DNA from: Cyclaneusma minus
Taxonomy: Eukaryota; Ascomycota; Leotiomycetes; Marthamycetales; Marthamycetaceae
Direction: 5' to 3'
DNA: 64,000 nt
Assembly: GCA_037179335.1 (NCBI GenBank)
Contig: JAKZHN010000017.1
Location: forward strand, 62,001 to 126,000
Shown here: one piece after another, positions 11,901 to 23,245 of the stretch
Layout: each line of letters starts with the position of its first letter
Numbering within the stretch: the first letter of the stretch is position 1
Notes under the pieces: generated by a model
What the model saw: the letters and a program-made list of their open reading frames with translations, nothing else
Databases searched by the model: none
Told to the model about the DNA's origin: nothing
Translations under genes and position numbers: made by a program

Positions 11901-14900
11901 ATCTTGACATCTGTTTCGGCCCAACACCAGAGACCTAGAAAGGCTAAGACACACAACATTGAACCTTCAATACTTCTTCCGCCTGGACCTCTTCCCCGCC
12001 CCGAAAAGATTGGCGATCTCGACAAGACTTGTGGAGGGCCTTATGCAGGAACAAAGGTTCTTGGGGCATTTCCCCTCAACGTAGCACACCATCAGTGGCG
12101 TCACTTGGCTTTCACCCCCTCCAAGATCTGCAACCCGAGTGTTCGGTGGCACGGTAGCCAGAGGGAAGTTCCCAGCTCGGTTTTCTGGTCAACAGGCTTC
12201 AACCTTGTGCTTCTCTTGTGCCCAAAGGAGCTATGGCGATAAGGCTATTCAAAAGCTGTCGTCGAGGCAGCACGGCCTCGCTGGCCCGAGACAGCATGAA
12301 TTGGCAGGCGGCTTTTGCTTTTCCGGCAACTCGCTCACAGCGTCTTGCGTAGGACAGCAAAGGCATTGCATTTGCAGCTTGACATCCGCGCCTTGGCGCC
12401 AGTGTTTGAGATGCGTCGTCCATCTAGTCCCAACCAAGGCGGTGGCAGGATCCTGCAGAAGGCGAGCAGCTGCTTATCGATACGAGTACAGTGGCTCGTC
12501 GAATTGGCCCTTCTCTTTCCATATGCCCAATTTTCGCTTTGGATGGCATTTGCAGTAGTTTTGCTACACTCTTGGTACCGGCCAAATTTACCATCTGTCT
12601 CGACCATACTGGCCCACATCTCCACATCCGCGTGGCAAAAACCATGCTGGCGCCGGCCCCCGCGCATTGGCTTTCTAAGAATAGGGGGACCAGGTCTCGA
12701 TGCGGCCACGACAATGGCTGCCTTTACACGCGCGTCACGCCATCTCGCATTGCATAAAACGATAGAGTGAGTGTACCTATATAACGTCAACAGCATGCAT
12801 ATTTTGCAGTTGAGGACGAGGATACATGTCGGTCAGTTTCACGATCCACAATATTAATACTCAACATCGCCTTCTAGAAGTCGAGCCGAAGGATCCTCTC
12901 GGCCCGCCGTGCTGGCCAATCGGGGAGTGTTGATCGCCCTGCCGCAGCCCACCTGAATTTCAAGACTCGATCGGAGGATATCTGTCCACTACTCCAGTGC
13001 TACTACTGCAAGGTACGATGCAGGTACATGTGCGGTACGGGCTGCGTTTGCAGTGGTAATGTCTGCGGAAGTGCGGATGGCAGATAGTGGAAGCCATACT
13101 GTGCGGCCCGAAGCATTAGATTCATGCCGATGCCATTACAAGAGGCAATCTCACCACCACCAAAGAATCCTCGCTTCTGGCCGACTTGCATTCGTCACGC
13201 TGGAGCATTCATTGAAGTCTTCACATAGTTTCTGTGTTCCATCTTGACTGGACCATCTGGCCTCCGCCCTGGCCCGAGTCAGCGAAAGAAATGCCGAGCC
13301 TTCTAGGCGGCTACAGGGAACACAACGCTGCTCGATCGGACCCTTGCCAGATCCCAGGACTTCGAATTGAAAACCGTCGACCCGGCGGTCTGGAACTCCG
13401 AATGCTGCAGTAGCTGCCCATCGCTGGGTCCTTCAAACCAGAGCCGCAGCCCCGGGATGAGACTAGACCCAGGTGGAGGATCGTGAAGATTCTTGGAAAT
13501 GATGGAGATTGACAGACTCACCGATCTTGTTGCCGTCCCGCTATTCCTTCCGTCGGTGTGCTCTTGACCAACTGCGGCCCGCATATCTACCTGGGTCAGC
13601 AAATGAGGCCGTTATCAATACCTATTCTTCCGAGAGCCTTCTTTACATTCTAGAAAAAGGGTCACTACCTGACGCTTTTGGCGAGCTGCCAGTCCCAAAG
13701 CGGAGATTGGGAGGGTCCCAAATCCCCCAGATTCGAATTTCCGCACCAAGTGCCATTTTGCCAGGGCCCAGGGTCTTCTAACGGCCCACTCACACGTGTT
13801 TCTACTTTCTAGAAGCAAAATTGGCGTGCCGGAGTCCCAGGTCGTCGTGGGGACATTTTGTATGTTGGCGTCTCTTCTGATAATCATACCGCTCGTCGAG
13901 ACTTCCCGTCTCAAACAAGGGCCGCGCGCTGGGCTTGCCCGCCTCCCCGCAAGGGTATCCGCCCTGGGTCCTGACAATGCATTACCTATTTCTTTGACGA
14001 TATTGCATCTTGAAGACGGCGGAAAACATTGATGAACTTGCACACCCCACGGATCGGCCTTCCTCTCTCGATGGTCGTGCCACGATGGCGGGGTTTTCTG
14101 CCGATGGCATTTTCCACCGACGTCGTCAGGGTCCTCCCGTGCATAGCCTATTTTCCATCAACATAACCGTCCTGGTGGTTCTGAAGTGATTGTGATCAGC
14201 TCCCACCATCATCGTGCGTGAGATTTCGGACTGGTGGACTGGTGGGTCGCCGGGACGAAGCCGCGGCACCAGCGCCACATATATAGTCTGTGTCGTCGTC
14301 GATCCGCTAGCACGCTTCCTCTCGGCGACATAAGACCCAGTTTGTGATTTCGGCAGCTGTGTCTGGTCTTGACGAGTCGCGACCCTTGATGTGGGCGTGG
14401 CTCCAGCCTCTGACGAACAGGCATCGCTGGATCGACGCTTCGAGACGTGTTGCGATAGCGAGTCATAACGGAAGTGACCGCTGGGCAACGAAGACGGTTG
14501 TTGATCATTGAATATCAGCTCAGCTTGACAGCTCTCACAGCTCGGGAGGTTTTTGGCGATGCACAAGCATCCGCGTGGGAGCAGCGGACTATGTCGATAT
14601 CAGGATGGCGGAGCGGCGAGTCTGTGGTACGACTGGCTGATGGTGAGCGTCCAGTCGAGAGTGTCGTTGCATCAAGATAATGGCCCGCTGCCCGCCCATC
14701 TGTCCCGGATAGCGTGCTCCATAGCTCCATCGGCAGCTGTCCCAAAAGCGACCCTGGTATCCGCGAAGATTGGGACGCGCCAATAATAGCGCAGCGTGGT
14801 GAGATGATTGAGATCTGTGAGATCAATATCTGGGACAGCTGGCAGCACGTAGCGTGGGAACATGTTACAAGAGCTTAAACTTCTTCTCGAATGTTTCAGG

Positions 14901-16969
14901 AAGGCCGGGTATCCTTAGGGTTCAATCTGATTGCATATTTGGCAGAGCTCCACCTGCTGTTCGAAATAGAAAAGCGGGGGAGAAGATGGTGAGCATTGAT
15001 GCCTTGATTCAATGCCATCTGCCATCGATTGATCCAGTCTTCCTCATTGAAGCCCGTCATCCTTCGCTTACGCCTTCCAGACCAAAGCATCCATGTCTGC
15101 CTTTTTGATGCGTTTTTATCTCTCATGCATTTGTGTTGGTTGTTACTCTTGCGGATGATGGCCGCCAACTCGGTGCTCTGCGGCGACTCGTGCTTCTCCA
15201 TTCGTCGATGTCGCAGAGGATGGAGATGCTTGTTCATGCGCGCTGCAGATATCTGCGTCTTAGTACATGTAGGCACAGCATTCCGAGTGCTTCACCCATC
15301 ACCGTTTTGTATTGATTGGCTACATGCAGGGTATGTCGCTTCTCACGCAGATCCTGTGAGGCAGAATGTCCGGTGCATCCTGCATGCGAACCACACCTTC
15401 CCTTCGCAATTTTTACAATTTCTTCCTTCTGTTGAGGAAGCCAATTTCTATGTTCCCTCGTTTTGGAGTCATGACCATATGTTGCTGCAACATACCGACC
15501 GAGTCCGAACTTACGTCGTGCTCCCCCACACAAGCCGACAACGACCCCCACCAGCAACATGGCGGGGAAGCTCAATGTGAGGCGCGGGCGCAGCTGGAAG
15601 TAAGTGCTCTCTCTCCGAACTTCCCCATTTTGTTCATTCCGTCCCAATCCGTGAGATATTTGCCAAGCAGACTGAGTCGACAACGGCTCTGCTGTTTCAG
15701 CCGAGTCTTGATGGTCCGTCGTTGGGAGCACGACTCACGGTCAAGTCCTACTACTGGCCTATCTTCAATGTTCTGAAACAGATAGTATTCGACATGGATC
15801 CGTGTAGCAGATTCGCGGGGTCGGTCCGAGGCCGTGGGGTAGTCTCTCTGATATCTCTGATAGCATGGATCGTTCCTACATGTAATCACTCGGTTGTTCT
15901 CGTACTCTAGGTCAGTAAGAATGGAAAGCGCCCTAAGAAAAATGGGGGTGGGGTTTCTAGAGAAGGTGCCTGTCGAGCGACGGGCACGATGCTTTATGTC
16001 TCCTTTAGTTCTACAGCTGTTTATCTGTGTTGAAGCTCGTTTTGGAAGTCCATCGAAATGTACACAGATACCAAAATGAGATATGGCTCTTTGGACTTTA
16101 ATTCTGCTCTTGTATCCTTTCCAAAGCGGTATCCCAATTAGACTTAGCTTGTTCATGGTTTTGGAACTTGAAACTTGAAACTACAGTCACGACTTCGGAC
16201 TTACTAAAATAGCTGGAGGCACCCCTTCCTTACCTAGGTGCTTAACAGTAACTGTTGGCTATGGCTTATCACATGACCAATCCCCTTTCAACTTGTTATA
16301 GGCTACGGGGAAAGGCATCTGGCAAGCTAGCCGTTTCTGGGGAATATAAGCTCCCCTTAGCTAGTTTCCTAAGCTCCTCTTCGCTAGTCGTCTCAGTTTA
16401 AAGCTTTTACGTCCCTACTCAACGTTAAACTACCTTATGCAGCGATTGAATGATAGAATGGTGGACAAAGATAACTATATTAGGTTAGGATCTCACTTAG
16501 GAAGCCAGCTTACAGTACCTAGATAGCTATTACAATCGCTTTAGAGCTCCAAAACTCTGCTCAACAAGACTCGGCACACTTACACAACTGTAAGCTTGTG
16601 ACTAACAATAACTTCCATATTACATACACACAATCAACCGGGCGGGCAAGAACTGGAGCCGCAGAACTGCTCAAAGTGAAGCGATTCTCTGCTTTATGCT
16701 TCAATATACCAGAATTCAACTCACCGTTTGCATTTCTAATATGCCAGGCGCAGACTACCTCCGGTTCGGACTCCTAGTTTGCGCCTCATGTCCCCCACCA
16801 CCGGCCCGTAAGATGGTTTGTTTCTCTGCTGGGAGGGTTGAATCCAGTTTTTTATGCACACTCGTACCGTTCTTGTAATAAAGCCGGTAGCTATCATGGC
16901 AAAAGAGGGTATGACAATACAACTAAACGCCTGACACTAGGTAGTTTCTCCCCGGAAGTGGTTTTTGCT
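8944..16969. other. Eight-kilobase gene-poor region upstream of the Msn2-like gene
   Basis: I could not support any protein-coding gene here. Open frames on both strands are short, overlap each other and lack recognisable domains or a convincing exon chain. Base composition is not obviously AT-rich over 9-16 kb, so it does not look like a RIP-degraded transposon. The 16.1-16.9 kb part is richer in short CTAG/TTAG motifs. It may hold a long promoter or 5' leader of the Msn2-like gene, noncoding transcripts, or an unrecognised lineage-specific gene. Confidence 0.5.
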
Positions 16970-19900
16970 TTACGTCAAGTCTACCACCTCCGGCTTTGGG
17001 ACTACCCCATTGGATGCGTCAGGTCCTTTCGTAGCAGGCGCCGAGACACTTGACTCCTTAACAGAGACATTCTGCTTCACCGCATTCTGAGCGTCTGCAG
17101 GCCCCATCTCTCCGAGAGCCTTCCTACTCCAATCGTTCCTCTTTACCGCCGTGAAATCCCAGATGTCGTCAAACTTATCTCCTAGCAGGATCTTCAGGTT
17201 CGCCTCTCCCATGTTATCCATGTGGGATTTGGCCTGTGCAACTCTCGTGCGCCATGCCTTTAGCTTGTTGTTGAACGATTGATGTGTCTTGGTAATCACC
17301 AACGTATAAGGACTACCTCTCATCTCTGTGTTGAAAAGGTAGCTCCTATCGGATACGGCTCTTTGCAGGTGACTTCGTGTCCGCTCTTTCTTGCTGAAGC
17401 GCCCTGTTTTCAAATTTGGATTCGCCAAGAATGCCGAAAGCTCACGGCAATCGGAACAGCGACAACTGACAGGGGCGTGGGTCCAGTCAGCAGGTACCAG
17501 AGGCTCCAAGCCCACAGCACGCTCCTCGTAGACTACGAGACACGTTCTGTAAAGATCCTTCATGTCGGAATTCTCGAGATCTATTTCCTTGTCTCGGAAC
17601 TTCCTTGCAAGGCTGAGGAGAACGGGGATGTGAACTCTTTCAAAGTCTAAAGCGTTGCATCTCGTGTATTCGCGCATCATCGAGTCACAAATCTGGAGGG
17701 CAAAAGCCTCCAAGGTCCAGTGAGAGGCAATGGCAGAGCAACGTTACCAGGTGCTCTGCTCTGGTGAGATCTGGTTCCTGGTGTCGGACTCAGTTCTGCG
17801 TGAGCGCCACCAGTAGCGATCTTCGGTGTTGTCAAAAAGCTTCCGTCGCTTGCTTGAATCCGCTTCCTGTTGCCCTTTGCCGAATGATTCAATAGCGTCG
17901 ACCAGCACATCCCTGAAGACGCTTTCGGCCACGTTTTGCGGAATGCTTCCAGCTTTCCCGGCAGCAAGCAGTTCGTTGAGAAAAGCCATCGCGAAGATCG
18001 TGCTTCCAGCAGCCCTCATTTTTGCGACCGGCAAGACACTGGGGGAGAAATTTAACAGGTGGTCTGGTCAGGATTTGTCGGGCTTGCTTACTGGCTGTAT
18101 AAGTATTTAGTGCCAAAACGTTCTGCCGCAGCGACAAGAGCCAACCCGTCCTCGGCCGTGACAATGGCCTTGCGGTTCAATGCCTCGGAGCAAGCATCTT
18201 GGATCCAGCGCTTAGCTTCATCGAGTTCATCTGCTCCGGGACGACTCAGATAGCCCAGCTTAAAGTTGATCAAGTGATTATACAAGTCCGCGAAACCTGT
18301 AATACTGGCGAAACTCGGCTCGATCCTGGGATAAAGTCAGCAGGCCTCTATATACAGCCAAGAAAGCCCATACATCGGCCGCAGCGTGGAGAACTTATGC
18401 AATCTGGCTGCCTGCCCGAGATCGATAAAGACCGAGTGATCAAGATTTTCCAGGCCGAGCGAACATGCTCTACGAAGCAACTTGACATCACCTAAATTTA
18501 CAACGCCGGCAATAACAAGATCAAGGACCTTGGATGAGAATGGGCTGGGATCCGCCCAGCGCCAGGAAGATTTTGGTTTAGTCACCCACTGTGAGGTTTT
18601 ATCCACCACTCTCTTGCATACTTGCGCAAATTCAGCGCGCTTGATAGAATGCACGGCCTCCCCCTTTGTCTCTATAAGGAGTTTGCTGAGACAGGAAGTT
18701 ATTGACGTCGCTACCAGGAGATAAAACTCCTGTAGTGAAACAAGTCATGAGCTCGACTGGCATGATTAGAACGACCTGTTATTGTTAGTCTTTACAGAAT
18801 GACCCGAAATCCTTTGTTGCTGTTCAGGGGCGGATTGTAGCTTACGGTATGACGATACCACTTCGTCGAGTTGGTGCCTTCATTTCCAGTATACTCGGTC
18901 TTTTCGTCATCCGGCTTTTTGAATACATCTTTTTGAACAGCGACAGAGTGACTGATCTCGATTTTCCTTGCAATGCGGCCAATATTCAGGTCCACAACAG
19001 GATCGAGGATAACATGATCCTCGTACAACGTATCGTCACATCCTTCGTACTCGTCTTCTGGCCCCTCAATCGTTCTTTCAAGATTAGCCAGACAGACATA
19101 GAAATTCTTGGCGAGCGAGGCCTCTCTCAAAGATGCCACAACGCGATGATCGTGTCCCTTGAGTGCCGAGTAACTGAGACTGTGTTGACTGTACTTGTGA
19201 TCTAGCAAATAAGCCAGAATATCCGGAGTATCGGAGTCCTCGAGGTTAGAAAGCCCTACATCGAAGTCTGTTTTCCAAGACTCGAGCAGCTTCTGGAGCT
19301 TTACTGAAGCTTTGTCTAAGGCTCCCGCCACTGGTGCGGCTCCTGCCATTGTATGAATAAGATTGTAGGTTATAACCAGGCGGCGCCCTGATATAACAGG
19401 GCGAACCTCATGAAATACATCAGAGTACCTGATTCATGATTGTTAGCATAAAAAACAGCCAAAACGAGCTAATGTGAAAAGTGTGCTGGAGGGATTCCGT
19501 GGTTGGGAAGTTTTCATGAATCATATATGTACGCTTGAGGCAGACCGAGAACAAGTTTTCCGCGGAACCAATGAAGTTGACACGAAGATGAGATCACGTA
19601 CCAAGCCATATAGGAATAGTCAAATTCTGACGACTTGGCCGTTTCAGAGGCCCTGGACTGCCCAGAGTGCGTGAGATGTACATCTCCTCCATCATGCTTA
19701 GATGGCAAGCAGATGACGAGAGTGCCGAACATTCCAGGGGTCTTTTCGGAAATAGATCCCATCAGCTTCATATGTTAGGCACACATGTAGTATGAATGCC
19801 TTCTGAGCCTTACTCTTGGTGGGCCTTGAACAAAGCGCCTTCCTCGTACAACAAGAGTTTGTAGGGCTCAGCCCGGATTTCTCGAGCACCTGGGGGGATC

Positions 19901-20280
19901 CCAAGCTCGTCGGCTACCTTGGCAATGATACCGTCGACGGTGCCTTGCCAAGCAGGATGGCGGAGCTCGAACGAGTCCGAATTGATCTCCCACGTCTTCC
20001 GCACACTGGTGTCAACGATGGTCTCAGTGCCTTTACCGAACGGAGCCTGATGGCTCGCTTCCACCAAAGCTTCCGCATCACGATCGGACAGAGGAAGACC
20101 AATGGTGCCGACGTCTTTCACCCAGAGAGCTGGGTTAGGAGCATTGGAGATGACATGACTGGTTGCAAAGGTGCCCGTACCTTTGACATTGGATAGGCAG
20201 GTCTGTAGAGCCTCCTTGATGTCTCTGAAGCGGTCAGAGGTCTCTGACTCTGATTCGTTCCACTCCATCTTGAACCGCAT
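16970..20280 (-). pseudogene. Large 2OG-Fe(II) oxygenase (prolyl-4-hydroxylase-like) gene, probably damaged
   Basis: Exons I can read: 20280-19814, about 19751-19602, 19428-18846, 18729-18374, 18325-18092, 18038-17748, and a last exon of about 740 nt ending at 16970. Exon 1 ends at the iron-ligand region FKAHQ(D/E). Exon 2 continues SEKTPGMFGTLVICLPS then HDGGDVHLTHSG. Exon 3 begins with FHEVRPVISGRRLVITYNL, a typical distal His/Arg region. The C-terminal part has a CxCxDC cluster (SCRCSDCRELSAFL). Large fungal 2OG oxygenases of this architecture exist; substrate unknown. Two joins fail. After the donor at 19813 the only position that restores the frame (19752-19753) is AT instead of AG. The GTAACG donor at 17747 has no in-phase acceptor. 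It may be a recent pseudogene or contain sequence errors. Confidence 0.6.
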
Positions 20281-20568
20281 GTCTGCGAGCAGATTGCTGA
20301 AGAGACGAGTGTCGGGTCAGATGGAGCAAGCTTTGCACTTTCCGCAGTTCGAATGTAACGACAGGGCCACGGGAGTGGAATCGGACCTTGGAGATTAATA
20401 CATTGTACCTGTCTGGAAGGAAAATGGCGGCGTGTATGCGAGAGAACGCGACGCGATGGAAAACCACTTAAAGTTCGTCTCACGCTGAGTGGGGTCAGCC
20501 CACCACAGCCTATGAATATGATGTAGTCTAGCTCAGGTTTATATACGCTCTCGACCCAGATGTCCCAT
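20281..20568. other. Short gap between the oxygenase gene and the Gfo/Idh gene
   Basis: Contains the 5' region of the oxygenase gene and the 3' flank of the Gfo/Idh gene; nothing else is seen. Confidence 0.5.
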
Positions 20569-21696
20569 CTATAAGGAGGCTTCCTCAATCCTCCTTCCAT
20601 CATATCCAAAAGAAATCTTCTTCCCTGAGATCATAGCCTCCTGTAATGCAGACCCAATCCTCACCGCCTGGACCGCGCCCTCTAGCGGCACCTTGACTTC
20701 TCCTCCGTCTAACACACAAGCCGTAAATTCATTTACCTCTGTCACAAATGCCTCTCTAAACCTGTCGAAATAGTTCTGCGGCACCGCCCTCACAATACCG
20801 CCCTCGACGTGGCTCTCCAGCAGATTCTGCTGCGGGTTCAAATTGACCGTCAGCTTCCCCCTCGTGCCAATGATCTCCGTCGTATCTTCCTGGCCAGCTG
20901 CCATCATGCGTGACGCATAGAAATACGCGACCTTGTTTCCGTAGAACTCAACAATGCCTATAGCATTGTCACGATCGTTGAATTTCTCCAGATCCGGCTG
21001 CAAGGCGATGATGCCGCTTGCAGCCACGCTCTTAACCCTGGGAGTCTCCATCTTCCCAGTCTCTGGGTTTGGCGTAGAGAACATCCAGAGTGCCAGGTCG
21101 ATATCATGAATACTGCAGTCCACGAAAATACCGCCCGAAAACTGGGCGTATGCAACGAAAAAGCCGCTTGGATCGCGCTTATCACAGGTCTGGGAGCGGA
21201 TTACACAAACGTCTCCAATAGCGCCAGTGCGGACTTTTTCATAGGCGGCGTTGTAGCTTTCGTCGAATCGCCGCGAGAAAGCGCACATCACTTTGAGATG
21301 CGGCTTCTTACGAGCAGCGTCAACGACGCTCTGAGAGACTTCGGGACTTGTGTGTAAAGGCTTTTCGCAGAGGACGTGCTTGTCGGCTTCAATGGCCTGG
21401 ATGGTCTGCTCGGCGTGGACAGTTGTGACAGATGCTATCAAGACGGCCTGAAGGCCGGGATGGCTGAGCATCTGGGTGTAATCGGCGTACAAGGTGACGC
21501 CGAATGGCTCTAGGTTCTCGCGGGCCCATTCGAGCTCCTCGGGAGCGGGGGTGGAAACGGCGACCAAGGTGGCACGGGCAGTCAAGTTGAGGAGATGTCG
21601 GGCATGGCGTTTGCCCATGCGGCCCAGGCCGGCAACAGCGATCTTGAGGGTGGGCGGCGGAGAGTAGTCGGGCTTGGACACGATTGGAGGAGCCAT
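20569..21696 (-). CDS. Gfo/Idh/MocA-family NAD(P)-dependent oxidoreductase (inositol 2-dehydrogenase-like)
   Basis: A single 375-residue exon. The N-terminal Rossmann fold has a GLGRMG dinucleotide-binding motif at residues 23-28. The family signature EKP lies at 111-113, followed by a substrate-binding half with GGIFVDCSIHDIDLALW. Relatives oxidise cyclic polyols or sugars such as myo-inositol, and the length fits. The exact substrate cannot be told. There is no signal peptide, so it is probably cytosolic. It lies head-to-tail with the oxygenase gene; a functional link is not shown. Confidence 0.85.
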   Translation of the reverse strand: MAPPIVSKPDYSPPPTLKIAVAGLGRMGKRHARHLLNLTARATLVAVSTPAPEELEWARENLEPFGVTLYADYTQMLSHPGLQAVLIASVTTVHAEQTIQAIEADKHVLCEKPLHTSPEVSQSVVDAARKKPHLKVMCAFSRRFDESYNAAYEKVRTGAIGDVCVIRSQTCDKRDPSGFFVAYAQFSGGIFVDCSIHDIDLALWMFSTPNPETGKMETPRVKSVAASGIIALQPDLEKFNDRDNAIGIVEFYGNKVAYFYASRMMAAGQEDTTEIIGTRGKLTVNLNPQQNLLESHVEGGIVRAVPQNYFDRFREAFVTEVNEFTACVLDGGEVKVPLEGAVQAVRIGSALQEAMISGKKISFGYDGRRIEEASL

Positions 21697-22411
21697 GATG
21701 GTGGTGAGCTACCGATATTCTGAGAGGTGTACGGGGAGGAGTGAGCGTTCTACTTGCAATACATAAGCAAAAAGAGGTGGTCGTCCTGGAATTGGGAAGA
21801 AGTTGAAGGAATGGCAAAATTGCAAAACGTGGATTAAGCCAACGATCCACCAAGAAATGCTTATCCACAGTTCTGCACTCTACCCCGCGCCAAGCGGTGA
21901 GCCCAGAGGCACGGTCCTGCTCCAGTACATCTGGGGTATCGGGCTGGGGTACATGAACCAAAATTCAAGATGACATGTATTTTCGATTTCAATTCGTCGT
22001 GTCAGTTTCTTGTAGGCTCTGGTGGCACAGTATGGCAATCCGATGACTGATTCCTAACCCGAGCTGCAAGCCATGTAATAAAGCACATATCCGGTGAGCC
22101 GTATTCGGAATAGGAGTTGTCACAAAGCCACCCATCTACACATACTTCCAGGGGCCTGGATTGGCATTTGGATGTGAAGGGAAATCCCCACACCAGGACC
22201 TTATAAGTAGAGACCTACGGAACGGTCCTAGGGTCAACGTGTTTTTGCCCTGAGAGTCATACAAACCTTCAATCATCAGAGTTCAGAACTGATTTCTTGA
22301 CCTACTTGACTTGCATTGAGCAAACAACCCAATCTGTGCCCACCGCCCATCTACAGCTCCTATAACCGAAGGGTAGACGAGACCAAGCCTGCTCTGCAGC
22401 ACCTCACCAAG
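21697..22411. other. Intergenic region, no gene seen
   Basis: Upstream region of the Gfo/Idh gene. I see no coding signal or repeat. Confidence 0.5.
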
Positions 22412-22799
22412 ATGCCTAACGGACTTCCTGCATTCCCTCATTCCAGTAAGTCGACATGCCCAACCCTCGGATATATAACCCACCTAAACCTCTCCACCCC
22501 GGACCATTGCCATATTGTCTGAATCGGTTTTAACACGTCATTCCCAGCATTCCCCAACCACCAACCACCAACCCTATTCCACCCTGCCGACCCTCGAGAA
22601 CCCCCCCAAGTACCGCAAATCATCACCAAACCGCACAGGCAACGATACGAGCTCCATAGCAAGCACCTCTACCTTCTCATTCATCGTCTCCCTGTTGAAG
22701 CACAAGTTCCAACGTCCTAAGGATGACAAGAAGGATACCAAGGTTGAGGTGAAGGAGGTCAAGGACAGCAAGGCAGATCTCTCGGACCAAGGTCGGTGA
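22412..22799 (+). CDS. Possible small spliced gene of unknown function
   Basis: An ATG at 22412 opens a short frame (MPNGLPAFPHS) that reaches a good donor GTAAGT at 22446. A pyrimidine-rich acceptor ends at 22547. Joined in phase, the frame runs to a stop at 22720 and gives about 68 residues. A different frame over the same exon, ending at 22799, looks more protein-like (serine-rich, then a Lys/Asp-rich tail ending DLSDQGR), but I found no in-phase start for it. No family is recognised. Confidence 0.25.
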
Positions 22800-23245
22800 G
22801 CAGCCGGGTGTGAAAGAACGCGGACGGACAGTGACTGATACCTCAGAACAACAGCAGAGGGCAACTCATGACGCAACACTGGCCTATTTGTCGATGAAAT
22901 GACAAATTAAGGGGAGGTTTTTGAGGCGGGGTGGATATGGGGTGCAAAGAGCGACATTGAGATGAACAGGAAGTGGCTTTGCTATCATGGAGCAAGACAT
23001 TACGGCTTTTCGATTCTCCGAAACTGATGCGATGGCGCTGGCATGGCAGCACAGTTAATAACTGGATCATGCCCACGGCCTTGTGTCGTGGCAATGGTCA
23101 ACGAGTCTCGCGTTGCAAAGATGGTTGATAGTTGGGGAAAGTTTTCCGGCTGGGAATTGCTGATTTTTCCTATGGGCTGATGACAACAATAACAACAAGG
23201 GTATTATTCTCGAGCAAATACATACACTCATTGAGAATCATTCCT
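22800..23245. other. Intergenic region, no gene seen
   Basis: About 450 bp of 3' flank of ASK1 and of the doubtful small gene. No feature is supported. Confidence 0.5.

Noticed and set aside
11525..12242. Overlapping open frames on the plus strand in the gene-poor region
   Set aside because: The translations lack domain-like or hydrophobic patterning, start without a good context and chain through no convincing introns.
18730..18775. Short coding segment VVLIMPVEL between exons 3 and 4 of the oxygenase gene
   Set aside because: Its frame runs into a stop shortly after, whereas skipping to the acceptor at 18730 gives an in-phase exon (EFYLLVATSIT..., then KGEAVHSIKRAEF).
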